A stretch of 64,000 bases of DNA from Galdieria partita (GCA_025991245.1 BQMJ01000003.1:290693-354692); one strand, 5' to 3'; positions 1 through 13,837 are shown, counted from the first letter of the stretch. Notes: a model not told the origin generated them from the letters alone. Numbers and translations: made by a program.

Positions 1-1190
1 TGGAACTAGCAAAACAGGGAACTACAAACACAGGAACAACTACCAACGGAGCAATGAATAGGGAAACAGCTGAAGACGTTAACAATACCGTCCATAATGA
101 GGAGGACTTTAATATGGAAGTAGAAGACAATACGGGAGTTGTTCTTCTTCCTCCTCTAGTTTTGGAACAGATCGACAAAACCTCACAAGAGCTTATTTCT
201 TATCGGAAGAATAGAAAAGTGTCAGCATCTGGGATCTCCAAGGAAAGAATGGAATCTTATAGAGAAGAGAAGAACCTAAAGGTGCATACTGGAAAAGAAA
301 AGGAAATTGTAGCACTATCTCAGTCTCCAAAAGATTCCTCCTTGCTGTTTAGTGCTGGAAAAGACAAAACGGTTAAATTGTTCACATTGGAGACTGAAAA
401 GACACTTATCAGTGTTTCTGCGCATAAGGCTCCGTTGACCGATCTTGTTGTTCATCCCAATGAGAATATCTTTATAACTAGTAGTATAGATAATACAGCA
501 GTAGTTTGGCATTGGGGAAATGGTGATAAGTCCAAACCAAAAGCTTCCAATACTGTGAATATTCATGAGGGTGCAGTTACGCAACTTTCTCTTCATCCTT
601 GTTTGTCTTATTTTGTAACTGCTTCTGAAGATTGTACCTGGGCGTTTCATGATCTGGAAAGTGGAGACTGTTTGAGTCGAGCAACCAAAGGATCAACTGG
701 GATTGCCTCTATTGGAATTCATCCAGATGGTCTTATTCTAGGAACGGGTTTCAGTAATGGAGAATTGAACATTTGGGATATAAGAGAAATGAAGGTAGCG
801 CTAAGTATTCGTGAAAGCTCTTCAGTTGACGATACTGCTAAAATAAGTTCATTGAGTTTTTCGGAAAACGGTTACCATATGGCGTCGATGAACCATACTC
901 TCGTTGAGTTGTGGGATCTTCGTAAACCAGGTACTGCTATAAGAAATTGGAATGTTGTTGAAGGCCGAAAGTGTTGTTTTGATTCTTCGGGTGTTTATCT
1001 TGGCGTGCTTTGCGCGAATGAAGTAAAGATTATGGAAACCAAAAAAGGATTAGAGGGCCTGAATATTGTTTCGAGTCGTGATCTCTCCTCAAATGATAGT
1101 TTGACAACAATATTATTAGCAAAAGATATGGAACGCATCATTCTTGGAGATGTGAAAGGTTGTATTCATGTATTGAATATTCCTGAATAA
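1..1190 (+). CDS. PRP19: Pre-mRNA-processing factor 19 (PRP19), C-terminal part; 5' end outside window
   Basis: WD40-repeat C-terminal part of PRP19, the U-box E3 ubiquitin ligase of the spliceosomal NineTeen complex in the nucleus. The frame is open from base 3 through the ATG at 54 to the stop at 1190, so the gene runs off the left edge; the U-box and coiled coil are presumably outside the window. From the ATG, residues 1-75 are a polar linker, then WD-type blades follow to the C-terminus. Segments such as FHPDGLILGTG-like (HPDGLILGTG), FSENGYHMAS and ELWDLRKPG match the PRP19 propeller closely, and IWDIRE marks another blade. No intron is seen in this part. It converges on the plastid CPN60 gene, stops 89 bp apart. 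Assignment to PRP19 rather than a generic WD40 protein rests on recalled family similarity. Confidence 0.85.
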   Translation, partial: ELAKQGTTNTGTTTNGAMNRETAEDVNNTVHNEEDFNMEVEDNTGVVLLPPLVLEQIDKTSQELISYRKNRKVSASGISKERMESYREEKNLKVHTGKEKEIVALSQSPKDSSLLFSAGKDKTVKLFTLETEKTLISVSAHKAPLTDLVVHPNENIFITSSIDNTAVVWHWGNGDKSKPKASNTVNIHEGAVTQLSLHPCLSYFVTASEDCTWAFHDLESGDCLSRATKGSTGIASIGIHPDGLILGTGFSNGELNIWDIREMKVALSIRESSSVDDTAKISSLSFSENGYHMASMNHTLVELWDLRKPGTAIRNWNVVEGRKCCFDSSGVYLGVLCANEVKIMETKKGLEGLNIVSSRDLSSNDSLTTILLAKDMERIILGDVKGCIHVLNIPE

Positions 1191-1279
1191 TTCAGAATGT
1201 GGTGAAATGTATTCATCAAGTTATACAACTATTCGACAAAACAGAATTGTTTTACTTCTATATTAGGATACGGCCACTC

Positions 1280-3214
<1,935 letters not shown>

Positions 3215-3454
3215 TCACAAAGAATTCGATGGTTTTCCGTGGATTAGAATATATAGAACATTCTAGGCTTTTTCCATTCAATGTGACGTAATAAACATAT
3301 CTTATATGACATTTCTTTTCATATTAGCCTGTCATTGAATAATCAATGATTTGTTAGTATGCTGTAAATAAAGAATAAATGGTTCGAAAAGCTGTCAAAC
3401 GTTACAAGACGGGAAATTTCGTGCAAACATTTTTTGGCTTTTTGGTTCAAAAAA

Positions 3455-4897
3455 ATGCGCCATTTTTGGTATACAAAAGGGACTGGTAGAACTGTTTTGA
3501 AGCTTATCTTTTGCTTTGTAACTGTTGTTTACTTAACTTTTGCATTTGAGAAAAGTTTTCGTTTACCGGAGGAATACATAAGACAGGACTCAACTGAACC
3601 GCCTCTTTCATTGTTGTGGGCTTCAGAGTTTAAGGTTGGTATTTGAACTATGGAGTTTGTGGTAATCTGTGTTCAAAGGACCTAGTCACAAACAGGTTTT
3701 GGCTCAGAAGCTTGGAGTTTTGTACAGGGTTTATTGCATTATCCAGTAAAGCTCCGTCTATGGCATATAGGTACCGAACCTTGGGACAAGAAAGCCAAGG
3801 TTTTGAGTGACGAAAGATCTAATCTTCTTCAGAGGTTATGGTGTGGCAAAGTTTGTTCCTCCACAAAGCTATCACCTGAAGAGAAAGTAGACTTTCTTGT
3901 GCTTCATTCAGTTCCACCCGATTGGATATCTCCCCTGAAAGAATGTGGTCTGTGCAAGAAGGCAAAGATCAAAGTTGGCAGGGCCATGTTTGAAACCACA
4001 GGAGTTCCTCAAGAATGGGTCAAGTTGCTAAACAGTACTGTTGACGAAATTTGGGTTCCTTCTCAGTTCCATAAGAAAACTTTTTCCAATAATGGCGTTG
4101 TAAAGGAGAAAATAAGAGTAGTGCCTCAGCCCATTGATCATGAAAGCTTCGGGACATTGCCTATTCAACAAAGAGCATCTCTTCTTGGTAATTGTGCCAA
4201 CCGCTTTGTGTTTTTATCAATTTTCAAGTGGGAGGTTCGTAAAGGTGTTGATATCTTACTAAAAGCATATATGCAGGAGTTTTCCGCAGAAGACAACGTG
4301 TGTTTGCTTCTGTTGACTCGAGGTAGAGGATTATCAGCCAACGAAATCAAACAGCGTGTCATGAAATTCTTAAGCAAAAACAATATTAACTCTTCTAATC
4401 TTCCTCAACTAGAAGTTTTTGAACCGAACAAAAAAGACATGTTAAACTTGGCTTCGTTGTACGTCTCAGTTGATGCATTTGTCCTTCCAACAAGAGGTGA
4501 AGGTTGGGGACGTCCTATTATGGAGGCAATGGCTTGTGGAACTCCAGTGATTGCAACTAATTGGAGCGGTCAAACAGAATATCTCAATGAGAAGACTGGT
4601 TTTCCTATTCCAGTTGAACAAGTTGTGACCTATGCAGAAGGTCCGGGTTTTGCAGAATTGTATAGAGATGAGCTGGTAATTTCTGCAGCTTCGTTTAAAA
4701 ATCAACTTTGGGCGAAGCCCTCTGAACAGAAATTTCGCAGTTTAATGCGTTGGGTATTTAAAAATCCGTCAATAGCAAAGAAGGTAGCATTGCGAGGAAG
4801 AAAAGAGATTTTAACAAAGTTCTCCCCTCGAGTAGTTGCTAGTATGGTTGTTCGAAGACTTTTGGAACTGAAAGATGCTACAATGAAAGTTGCATAA
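3455..4897 (+). CDS. Family 4 glycosyltransferase, type II membrane protein
   Basis: Retaining glycosyltransferase of the GT4 (GT-B fold) family; substrate unknown. Two exons, 3455-3638 and 3696-4897, with a 57-bp GT-AG intron that restores the motif GFGSEAWSF after WASEFKV; 461 aa. An N-terminal hydrophobic stretch (about residues 14-33) preceded by basic residues looks like a signal anchor, which suggests an ER or Golgi lumenal enzyme. The C-terminal half carries the GT4 donor-site signature RGEGWGRPIMEAMACGTPV followed by WSGQTEYL, with the E-x7-E glutamates. The reading frame is open further upstream from a TTG, but ATG 3455 is the first methionine. The gene precedes delta-COP in the same orientation. 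Confidence 0.85.
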
Positions 4898-5175
4898 ATT
4901 GTGTTGTACCGAGAGACATTGACGGTATAGCGTGTATGAAGAGGAAGAAGAGATTGGAACTTCACCATTTCATTTCGGGAATGGTTTAGTGTTGATTGGA
5001 GAAACCTTTTAGAGAAATTTTTATTTATTGAGTACCGTTCTTGTATCAAATATATCGTATGACGTTTATTGTCGGCACCACGTGTTGAATCTTAAAATGC
5101 GTTTGTTTTATTCAATCGATTTGATATATTCAATTGTAATTTTCTCCTAAGCATTGTGTTTGTCAGTTGGGTCTC

Positions 5176-7016
5176 ATGACTATCATATCCATCTCAATAT
5201 TGAATAGAAGTGGAAAAGGTATGTGTGAAGTTTCTTAGTTGTAGATGTCTCTGGAAAATATTTCACGTCTTCCGGGTGATTACAACTATTCAAAGCTGGA
5301 GCGGAAAAGCCGCTTTGAAGAGTTCTTTCTTGATTACCACCAAGACCTATGACGGTTTCAAGATATTGAAAGTTTTCCTGTATGTTGTATTTCGTAACTC
5401 TAATTTGTTGTTTTCTAGTTCTATTATCACGACAATTTGTCGAAATAAGTCGCATCCGAATAGAAAGCTTGTTATCGGCGTTTCCCAGGCTTGTAAACAG
5501 CAGTAAACAACACACTTATGTGGAAACTGAAAGCGTAAGATATTTATATCAACCCTTGGAGTCTTTGTACGTAGTCATAATAACTACGAGAGGAAGCAAC
5601 GTAGTGGAAGATCTCGAAACGCTTCGTTTGATTCGTAAACTCATTCCTGAGTATTTGCCTCTTTATGCGAGTCTTGATGAGGAAAGTATTCTTGAAGCCG
5701 CTTTTGAGTTAATAGCGGCATTTGATGAGGTGGTTGACTGGGGTGGTTTGCGTGAGAACGTTGACGTTCAACAGGTGAATGTTTTGACGGAGATGTTTAG
5801 TCACGAAGAGAAATTAGCCAACATGATCAAGGAGTCAAAGATGATGGAAGCCAAAGAAGTTGCTAAGAGACGTGCAGAAAGCCTTAGTCGTGAAAAGTCA
5901 GAAAGAGAGAAATTAAACAAGTTGGGTTCCGATTTTGGACGTCTCCAAGGCCGTTCGTTTGGAGGAATATCGGCAGAAAGCTATCAAGCCTCTATGACTA
6001 TGCCAGAGACAGGCTTTACTTTCACTGGAATGTCTAATTATGGAAATTTGGATAGTAAAACTTCGCAGCCTCCAATGACTGTTGAAAACAGTAAAGTCGT
6101 GTCTGCGGGTATTGGTGGAAAAGGTCTAAGTTTGGCTGGTAGTAGAAAGCAAGATGCTGTTTTGGAAGCACTAAGGAAAGAAGGCGAATTAATGACAAGT
6201 CCAGCAGCCCAGTCGAAAATGGGAAGTACTTCTGAAGAAAAACAAATTCGCAATTTGAAGACCAAAGTGAAAAGCACAATATCACAAGAATCTGTGCATT
6301 TTGTTGCTCAAGAAGATATTGTTTTGGAAATGAACCGAGATGGTGTGATTCATAGCTTTGAAATCAAGGGCAACTTGATATTGAAAGTATCAGATTCAAC
6401 GAAAGCTTCTGTTCGTATTCATACAAGACTTGGAGATATGCAAGCATTTCAAGTTCGTACTCATCCGAACATCGATAAGAATCTTTGGACATCTTCACAA
6501 GTCTTAGGTCTTCGAGACGCATCACGTGGTTTTCCTGTAGGAAGTCCACTGAGTATTTTAAGATGGCGTTTGACAAGCTCTGAAGAGAGGATGATTCCTC
6601 TTTCGATTAATTGTTGGCCTGCGGAATCTTCAACAGAGACCGTTGTTATTATAGAGTATGAACTTGTTGCTATTCGGGAATTGGAGAACGTATTTATTCA
6701 TATTCCAGTTCCCAAGAGTGCAAGTACACCAAAGCTACGAGGTGCAGACGGAGAGTATAGTTTCAACTCTCGTTTAGGAGTAGTGGAATGGAAAGTGTCG
6801 ATTATAGATAAGAACAAACCCCAAGGATCCTTGGAGTTTGTTACAGAACCTGCTCCAGCTACTAGTTTCTTTCCTGTTGAAGTATCGTTTGTGAGTAATG
6901 AAATATATGGTGATATTGGAATAGAATCGGTAAGAGGCTATTCGGATGATTCGGAATATAAGTTTAGTTTTGAAAAATTGTTGACTACTGAACGCTATTC
7001 CATTGTACATGACTGA
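5176..7016 (+). CDS. Coatomer subunit delta (archain)
   Basis: Delta subunit of the COPI coat, which drives retrograde Golgi-to-ER vesicle transport. Exon 1 (5176-5218) encodes MTIISISILNRSGK; splicing over a 200-bp intron to 5419 gives VLLSRQFVEISRIRIESLL, matching the family N-terminus; total 546 aa. Residues about 1-140 form the longin/AP-sigma-like domain (TYVETESVRYLYQP, ENVDVQQV), then a charged helical linker (about 150-190) with KRRAESLSREKSEREK, then the mu-homology domain from about residue 300 to the C-terminus (QEDIVLEMNRDG, LGDMQAFQVRTHPN). The intron is three to four times longer than any other in the window and contains consecutive inverted repeats, listed separately. Confidence 0.93.
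5219..5418 (+). other. Unusually long structured intron of the delta-COP gene
   Basis: GT-AG intron of 200 bp, against 37-68 bp for the other resolved introns here. It holds three successive inverted repeats: TAGTTGTA (5236-5243) with TACAACTA (5281-5288); TTCAAAGC (5289-5296) with GCTTTGAA (5312-5319); TCTTGA (5328-5333) with TCAAGA (5358-5363, with ACC/GGT inside). The first pair encloses a further CTGGAA/TTCCGG stem. No convincing C/D or H/ACA snoRNA boxes were found, so any RNA class is unassigned. Confidence 0.5.
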
Positions 7017-7073
7017 AGAGATTCCTTTTGGGAATCTATGGAGAATTGAGATGCTTCAAATAAAACAACTCAT

Positions 7074-9446
7074 ATGGAAACTGTTGCTTCCCTTCAAACC
7101 ATTTGTTTGAACGTCATTGTCTTTCAATGGGAGAATATTCCTAGAGAGTCCCTTGAGAGACTTCCAAAGGACCTCACGACTGTTTTGGTAGAAAAGTTCG
7201 CAAGCGAAAGAAAATTGTCCATTCGGGTTCTCAAGTGGTTAGAGTTGAAGTGTTCTATGAAGCTTATATATAGTGTATTAATATTGCTTAGGTTGGAGGG
7301 AACGGAATTTCAACAACTTAACTTGAGCAGTCAGGCTGGAAGAGTTAGAGACGACTGGATGAACGTTATTTCTACTTTTATGCTTGAGAAACTTGTTTTG
7401 TCTTTCTGTACACAATTGACTGATGAAGGATTGTATAAGCTAACTTCTTCTCAAGAAGACCTTCATAAAGACTCTCCCTTGACTTATTCACTGAAACAGT
7501 TGGACCTCTCTGGTTGTAGTCAGATCTCAAACCTAGGAGTGGAAGCTCTTTCCTATTTCAAGAACTTGGAGTCCTTGGTTCTTGATAACTGTTCTTCTCT
7601 TGGAAACATATCGCTGTCCTATATACGTACTATTCCATGTTTGAAGAATCTGAGTATTGCATGTTGTGACAAAATTTCTGGAAGTGGCTTGGAGCAAATA
7701 TTTTGTTCAAAACATTTGGAATTTTTAAACCTTTCAGGTTGTTCACGTATTACTTCCGATGCATTGTCGCATATTTGCAGTTTGACAAATTTAAAACAAT
7801 TGAAACTACGCAACTGCTCAAGAATTGATAATAGAGCTCTGGAACATATTGGACACTTGACAAATCTGGAGACTTTGGAACTCTATGAATGCGTTAAGAT
7901 TGACGATGAAGGTTTGAAGTATCTTCAAAAGTGCACTCAGATACGTTATCTTTGTCTTTCTGGAACTTGTATCAGTGCAGATGGAATTGCATCACTTGCT
8001 GAAATGTACATGCCTCATTTAGAGAGTCTTCATCTAACTCGTTGTTCTAATTTAGTTGGCTCACAATTTTCATTTTTGCTGAGAAGACTTTCCAAGAATA
8101 TGAAACGGTTGCAGTTGCGATATCTGCATTGTGTTGACGAGGAGGTAAGAGAGAATCGCAAGGAATGTATGTTTATTGAGATATTGGGAGGTTCTTCGAG
8201 CAATAAGCGAATCGTTTCCTCAGTTGGAAAGTTTAAATTTGACAGACTGTCGACAAGTGACGGACAAAGCGATTTCTTTTCTAGATAATTTGTCATCACT
8301 TTCTGTGCTAAAACTTGCAGGAACGAGCGTTAGCGATGAAGGAATCTTGGGTATAACGCAAGTATTGAGTAGGATATCGGAGCTTGACATATCATCTTGT
8401 GGCCTATTTAGTGATAAAGCTACTAGTCATATTTTGAATAATGTGGAGCACTTGAAGGCTTTGTATATTTCTAATAATCCTCAGCTAACGAAGAATTCTT
8501 GGAGTGACTCCCTTCAGAATTCTGCCAAGAGGTTGGTTATTTTTATCTATATCTGCAGAAACTTTTGTATTAAAAGTGATTTATAATTAGACTACCTCTG
8601 AAAACCTTAGTCATTGAAGAAGGAGGCGTACTGGGAAAAAAATTCCTAACGAGTATTGCGTTTTTGTTTCCTCAGCTGGAGACTTTATTGTTGTCAAAAT
8701 GTTTCATTGATGGCGATGACTTCAAAGCATTTACAGATTTCTGCAACTTGCGACATTTAAAGTTGTCTCATTGTGAGATATCGAAACCTTTTCGGTGTGA
8801 CTTTTTGATTCCTTTGAAAAATGCCTTACAAAATTTGAACTTGAGCAGTTGTAAATTCGTGACTGACGACCTTTGTAAGATTATTGGTGAATTTGTCCAT
8901 TTGGAAAGTCTTAATTTGAAGAATTGTTCCCAAGTTACTAATCGGGCGCTCCTATCGTTTTATTCTCTCTCGCATCTATCTTATCTAAATATCCGTGGAT
9001 GTCCATTGAGTCAAGAAGCAGTTTGGTCACTTGAGCGAAATTTGAGCAGTATTTCTGTGCTAAAGTATGATGCAGCTGAATGCACCGGTTTTCATCAGAT
9101 AACTCATGGCTTACAACAACATTATCATTGCCGAGGACTGAGTCCTTCCAGTGATGAGATGTCGCGTAGTTTTATTGAGCCAGCCAGTCTTTTAAGTGAT
9201 CAAGCCGGTGCTGCCTGGATGAGATCTCCTTCTGGCAAAGAAGTTTCTCGTTCATTGGATTCTTGTGATGGAAGCTTGAATAATGTAACCAAGTATGTTG
9301 GCAGCTCTCGTAGAAGGCGACGTAAGAACAGAGTTGAAGACTTGTTGTCATTCTCACCTTGCAGTGGAAAACAAGAAACCCATTCCAAATTCTTTTTGTA
9401 TATGGATAGTGTTCAGCTTTTGGAAGATTTTGTAAAGCATTATTGA
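7074..9446 (+). CDS. Leucine-rich repeat protein of the Cys-containing (F-box/AMN1-like) type
   Basis: Long LRR protein, three exons: 7074-8144, 8191-8531 and 8591-9446 (755 aa). The introns of 46 and 59 bp were placed by restoring the 26-residue LRR_CC spacing (for example LQLRYLHCVDEEVLRAISES then FPQLESLNL). About 15 repeats with the L..L.L..C..(I/V)(T/S)D pattern run from about residue 90 to 640. An N-terminal LPKDLTTVLVEKF segment resembles the degenerate F-box-like start of plant RNI-type proteins. The last ~120 residues are polar, with a basic SSRRRRRKNR patch. A 42-bp in-frame stretch (7250-7291) with GT...AG ends, a branch-like TATTAAT and no stop may be a further intron. Family proteins are often substrate receptors of SCF ligases, but no clear F-box is visible and the role is unknown. 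Confidence 0.75.
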
Positions 9447-9458
9447 ATATTCAATTTT

Positions 9459-11288
9459 TTATATTCTTTCTAAAATAGCAATGCATTCTATATGTGGTGT
9501 ATGTGGGAACATATCAACAGGTTGTATACTTACTAGTCGATATCTTTGCATAAGACATAAACTTTCCAAGTCTCTTACTTGGGTTGCAGGATTGCAACTT
9601 ACATACACTATTCTACTTGGTTTCATCCACCTAAGCCACTTTATCAGTGTTGAATGCAAACCTCCTCGAGGAGGATCGACAATGACAACATTTGGAGGCA
9701 GAATGCCATTTCTGTGAAACAGTCTTTGAATTTCAGGGTCTTGTAATGAAGACTTTTCAAGATTGGCAAGAATAAATTCTGCATTTCTAACTCCATTGAT
9801 CTTCGCATTGAGTTTTGCCATTTGAATGGCTTCTTCAACTACATCGATGCCATAAACATATTTACAATCCGATGCAAGACACAATCCTATGCTTCCGATT
9901 CCACAAAAGAGATCTAATACGACGTCTTCCACTTTCAAGTTGGCAGCTTCTCGTACGATTTGATAAAGTTTTTCTGTTTGCAATGGATTTGTTTGGAAGA
10001 AACAATTGGCAGTGAATCTCAAGGTTCGACCCAGTACATAGTGTTGAATATAGTTACAACCAAACAATACTTGTTCCTCTTCACCTTTTGATGCACCACC
10101 TTTAGATGTTGTAAAATTCTGCACAATGGATCTTATGGAAGAAAACTGCTTCCCCAATTCCAACGCTAGTGGCCTTAGTAGACTCGAATCTTCACCAAAG
10201 GACGTTACAAAATTGACCATAACTTCCAATTCATTCCGTTCATTGCGTGCTGTTCTAATTACCAAATTTCTTAAGAAGCCTTGATGAGAATAGACATCAT
10301 AGGCAGTTGTATGCATTTCACTCGTTCGTTTCTGAATCCAATTCAATATCTCGTTGGCCACTGTCTCCTGGATATGACAATATTCTATGGGTAAAACTTT
10401 GTCAAAATGTCCAGCTGGTTTTAAACCCAAAACAAAGTCTTCTTCATTTGTTTTGAATGATACCTCGTTCCTTAAGTTCTCCTCCACTACTGCTGACGAA
10501 ATTCTCTTGCTTTCCCCTAAATGATCCCCAGGAATCCAACGCCTATTGCTGAAAGTAAATTCCTTACAAAATGTCATTTACTCCTTCATATGTCGATTTG
10601 AACTCACCATCTTATTTCGATAGCCAAATATCACAGGAGAGCCGACAATTGGCTTCATAACATTCTCTACAATATAGTTCGAACGAGTAAACAATCCTTC
10701 ATAATGTCGAAGAACTTGTTGGTACTTTTCTTCCAGTTGCTTATTATATGAAATATGCTGAAACTTGCAACCGCCACAGCCAAATGGCCCAAAGTGCTCA
10801 CACACAGGTTCTGTTTCGTAAGGTGATTGTTCGACAACTTGAATAACTTTGGCGTTGGCATAGGAACTTCTCACACGACCAATGACAACTTTGACTAGTT
10901 GACCTGGAACTGCATGAGGTATCATAACAACGTATCTTCCTATTCGTGATATCCCGTCTCCACCCGAAACCAGACCTTGTATTCTTAGTTCCAACTCTTC
11001 ACCTCTTCTTATAGGAACCTTTTGAGTAGAACTTGAGGATTGTCCATTTGCTTTCTTGGAATCAGTTTCCTTGGAATGATCACTGAGTGAATGAGTCGTT
11101 GTACAACACGTGGTGACTGGAAGTCCCAAAAATCTACAGGAGTCATATTCTGATATTCTTTCAAAAATACTTCCTTTTCTGATAACTTTGACAGTCAATA
11201 TAGTTTTTCTAATATGTTTGCATAAAGTAAACGCTCGTTGACTGGATAAGAAACCTGTAGCTAAGTTGAAGCTTAAATGGCGGTGCAT
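9459..11288 (-). CDS. RNA (uracil-5-)-methyltransferase, TrmA/RumA family, probably organellar
   Basis: SAM-dependent m5U methyltransferase of tRNA or rRNA. Exon 1 is 11288-10608 and exon 2 is 10562-9459, with a 45-bp intron; the junction restores FGYRNKMEFTFSNRRW, a family hallmark; 594 aa. Residues 1-85 are basic/Ser-rich and look like an organelle targeting peptide. A TRAM-like beta domain follows (about 93-155), then an iron-sulfur type cluster CEHFGPFGCGGC (Cys163, 171, 174) as in RumA/RlmD. The SAM site is VVLDLFCGIGSIGLCLAS, with VDPPRGG and the catalytic-loop VSCNPATQ (about Cys550). Compartment and exact target are not determined. Its ATG lies 56 bp from that of the divergent carotenoid isomerase gene, so a promoter region is shared. 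Confidence 0.85.
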
Positions 11289-11344
11289 TAGTAATGTGCG
11301 AATCTTACAAAGTGATGGCGCATTGATTTAGCTTTGTGGTGGAG

Positions 11345-13175
11345 ATGAATGCTTTTATTGCTTCTGACTTATTGAAAAGAGACTATAAAGGTTGTAAGAA
11401 AACTTTTTGTCTTTGTTGTAATAAGTTACCTATGAAATATGGTTGGTTTTCATTGTATTACAGGAAACAAAGTTCCAACCGAAATTTTTCAACAAGAGTA
11501 GTTATCAATTCTGTCTCCTTACCCAATGAGACCGAAGTGGCTGTTATTGGTTCAGGAATAGGAGGATTAGTGACTGCAACTAAACTTGCCAAAAGAGGAG
11601 TTAAAGTGGCAGTATTTGAAAAGTATCTCATTCCTGGAGGTAGCTCGGGTTATTTTACAAAGGATGGATTGATCTTTGATGTTGGTGCCAGTATGATATT
11701 TGGGTTGGGTAACAAAGGAACCACCAATACACTAACACGAGCGCTTGCTGCGGTTGGAATAGAATTGGAGACTATTCCAGATCCTGTTCAGATACATTAT
11801 CATTTACCAGATAATATCAATATCCGGGTACATAGAAGTTATGAAAAGTTTCTAGAAGAGCTACAAATGCGTTTTCCACATGGTATGTATGTATCATATT
11901 CTGTTAGACTGACGTATTGAAGTTTTCGACGCAGAAAGACAAGGTCTCAAAAACTTTTATGATGAATGTTGGCAAGTATTTCATAGCTTGAATTCCATTG
12001 AGCTTTTATCTTTGGAAGAACCTTATTATTTGCTTCGAGTCTTTCGAGAGAAACCTTTGGCTTGTTTGGGATTGGTAAAGTACTTATCATGGAATGCAGG
12101 AGATATTGCTAGGAAATATATATCGGATCCCATTGTCTTAGCATTTATCGATTTGGAATGTTATTGTTGGTCTGTAGTTGATGCCAATAAGACTCCGATG
12201 ATCAATGCCGGAATGGTTTTTGGAGATCGTCATTATGGTGGCATTCATTATCCAAAGGGAGGAGTTGGTACTATTGCTCGTAGTCTAGCCAAAGGATTGG
12301 AATCACTAGGAGGTTCTATACATTATGGAAATCCAGTCGTTAGTATCCTTTGTGATCATTCACAAGACTCCTTTGGAAGAAAGTTGATGCATACAAAGGG
12401 CATTCAACTAAAAAATCGTCATATTGTAACTTCCCAATATGTAGTTTCTAATGCTACTCGTTGGAACACCTTTGATCAATTGCTGCCTGATATCGCTCTT
12501 CCAGTTATGGAGCAAAGATGGAGAGAAAACTATCAAATGTCTCCCAGTTTTTTGAGTATTCATCTCACAGTGGACGCCAATCGATTATCCTATCCTATTG
12601 TAGACTGCCATCATATTGTGTTGGAGAACTGGGAAGAAATGGAAACTGCCAAAGATGCACAAGGTACTATATTTGTGTCTATTCCAACTGTATTGGATAG
12701 TTCATTGGCGCCTGCTGGATATCACATCTTTCATATATTTACTCCAAGTTGGATGGAAGAATGGATTGGATTATCCCCAGAAGAATATAAAGAGAAGAAA
12801 CAACGTCTCAAAAATCATATTTTGGCTCGTTTAGAGAAAGCAGTCTTTCCTGGTTTGACTAGTGCCATTCAACAAGCCATAGTTGGTAGTCCCAGAACGC
12901 ATCGTCGCTTTCTTTCTAGATTGGATGGTACTTATGGACCTATTCCTAGAAGAAAACTTCCAGGATTGTTAACGATGCCTTTGAATAGGACAAGCATTGA
13001 CAAATTATATTGTGTAGGCGATAGTACATTTCCTGGACAAGGACTTAATGCAGTTGCATTTTCTGGTTTTTCGTGTAGTCATCGCATAGCAGCAGATATG
13101 GATTTGGTTCCTCATTTGCCTGTTTGGTTGGATCGTTGGCTTAGTTGGTGGATATCTTATAGTCGGTTTCAATAA
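11345..13175 (+). CDS. CRTISO: Carotenoid (prolycopene) isomerase, CRTISO-like, plastid
   Basis: FAD-dependent isomerase that converts poly-cis-lycopene to all-trans-lycopene in carotenoid synthesis in the plastid. Exon 1 11345-11882 and exon 2 11935-13175, 52-bp intron; the splice gives RFPHERQGLKNFYDECW, as in the family; 592 aa. Residues 1-55 form a basic/Ser-rich presequence. The dinucleotide-binding fold starts with EVAVIGSGIGGLVTATKLAK (about 62-81), followed by PGGSSGYF and FDVGASM. The C-terminus has GDSTFPGQGLNAVAFSGF, the FAD-closing motif of the phytoene desaturase/CRTISO superfamily. The stop is 14 bp before the ATG of the next gene. Other CrtI-type desaturases are less likely because the match is best to CRTISO. 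Confidence 0.88.
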
Positions 13176-13189
13176 ATATAATAATAGCT

Positions 13190-13837
13190 ATGGTTGCCTA
13201 TTATGAAGAAGACAAAGCATTTGGAAAGATTCTGAAAAGGTACAGCGGTAGAAAGAGAAAATATAAACGCTGTCTTATCAACGAAACGTCTGAAGAGGAT
13301 GACGAAGAAGCTACTTGTCGAAGGTAACAATAAGCGACTCTTTGTTTGGCTTCTTTGGTTATAAGTTGTTGTTCTTCATTGGATATAGGGAGCGTATACG
13401 TGTCTTGCGAGAAGCTCAGAAAGTGAAAGAGAAGAGTAACTGGTTGAATTGGATGGACAACCAATTGGATAACGTTCCAAAGGAAGAAAGAAAGGAAAAC
13501 TCAGCTATTGAAGGCTTGAAACATAACTTTGCACAAGAACAGGCAGACGTTCAAGATGAGCGCATGATTGCATATATTGAAAAAGAAGTTTCCAAACGAT
13601 ATCGTGGCGAAACAGAGCAAGACAAAGTTAGTCAAGTTATCGTTCCTTCACACTGGGAACAGATTCAACAACTGAAACTTCAGTTGGGAGTAAGTCTTGA
13701 AATTTTCATATCTGTTGTTTTTCAACTTTTTTTAGATTCCCTTGTCCAACAAGCCATACCAACCAGAAGCCATTCTTCCAGCAGGTGGTATGGAAGAAGT
13801 TTTACTTGCTGAGAATTCTTCTCCCAAAAGCAAATGA
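13190..13837 (+). CDS. Hep59 / TLS1-C9orf78-like protein (putative splicing-associated)
   Basis: Small charged protein of 178 aa encoded by three exons, 13190-13323, 13389-13689 and 13736-13837 (introns of 65 and 46 bp). After a basic/acidic start (KRYSGRKRKYKRC, then SEEDDEE) comes RERIRVLREAQKVKEKSNWL, then ADVQDERMIAYIEKEVSKRY and a C-terminal GIPLSNKPYQPEAI...GGMEEVLL. The order RE(L)R..Q, D..M..YIE.E..KR, GIP resembles the Hep59 domain of human C9orf78 and fission yeast Tls1, nuclear proteins linked to splicing. The match is from memory and moderate. It is tail-to-tail with FtsH, the stops being 51 bp apart, and only 14 bp downstream of the carotenoid isomerase stop. Confidence 0.55.

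Noticed and set aside
5210-5506. 98-codon frame across the delta-COP intron
   Set aside because: Splicing from 5218 to 5419 restores the conserved N-terminus exactly, so this frame is intronic read-through.
7018-8190. LRR protein taken as two separate short genes
   Set aside because: A 46-bp intron restores exact 26-residue repeat spacing, so the frames belong to one gene.
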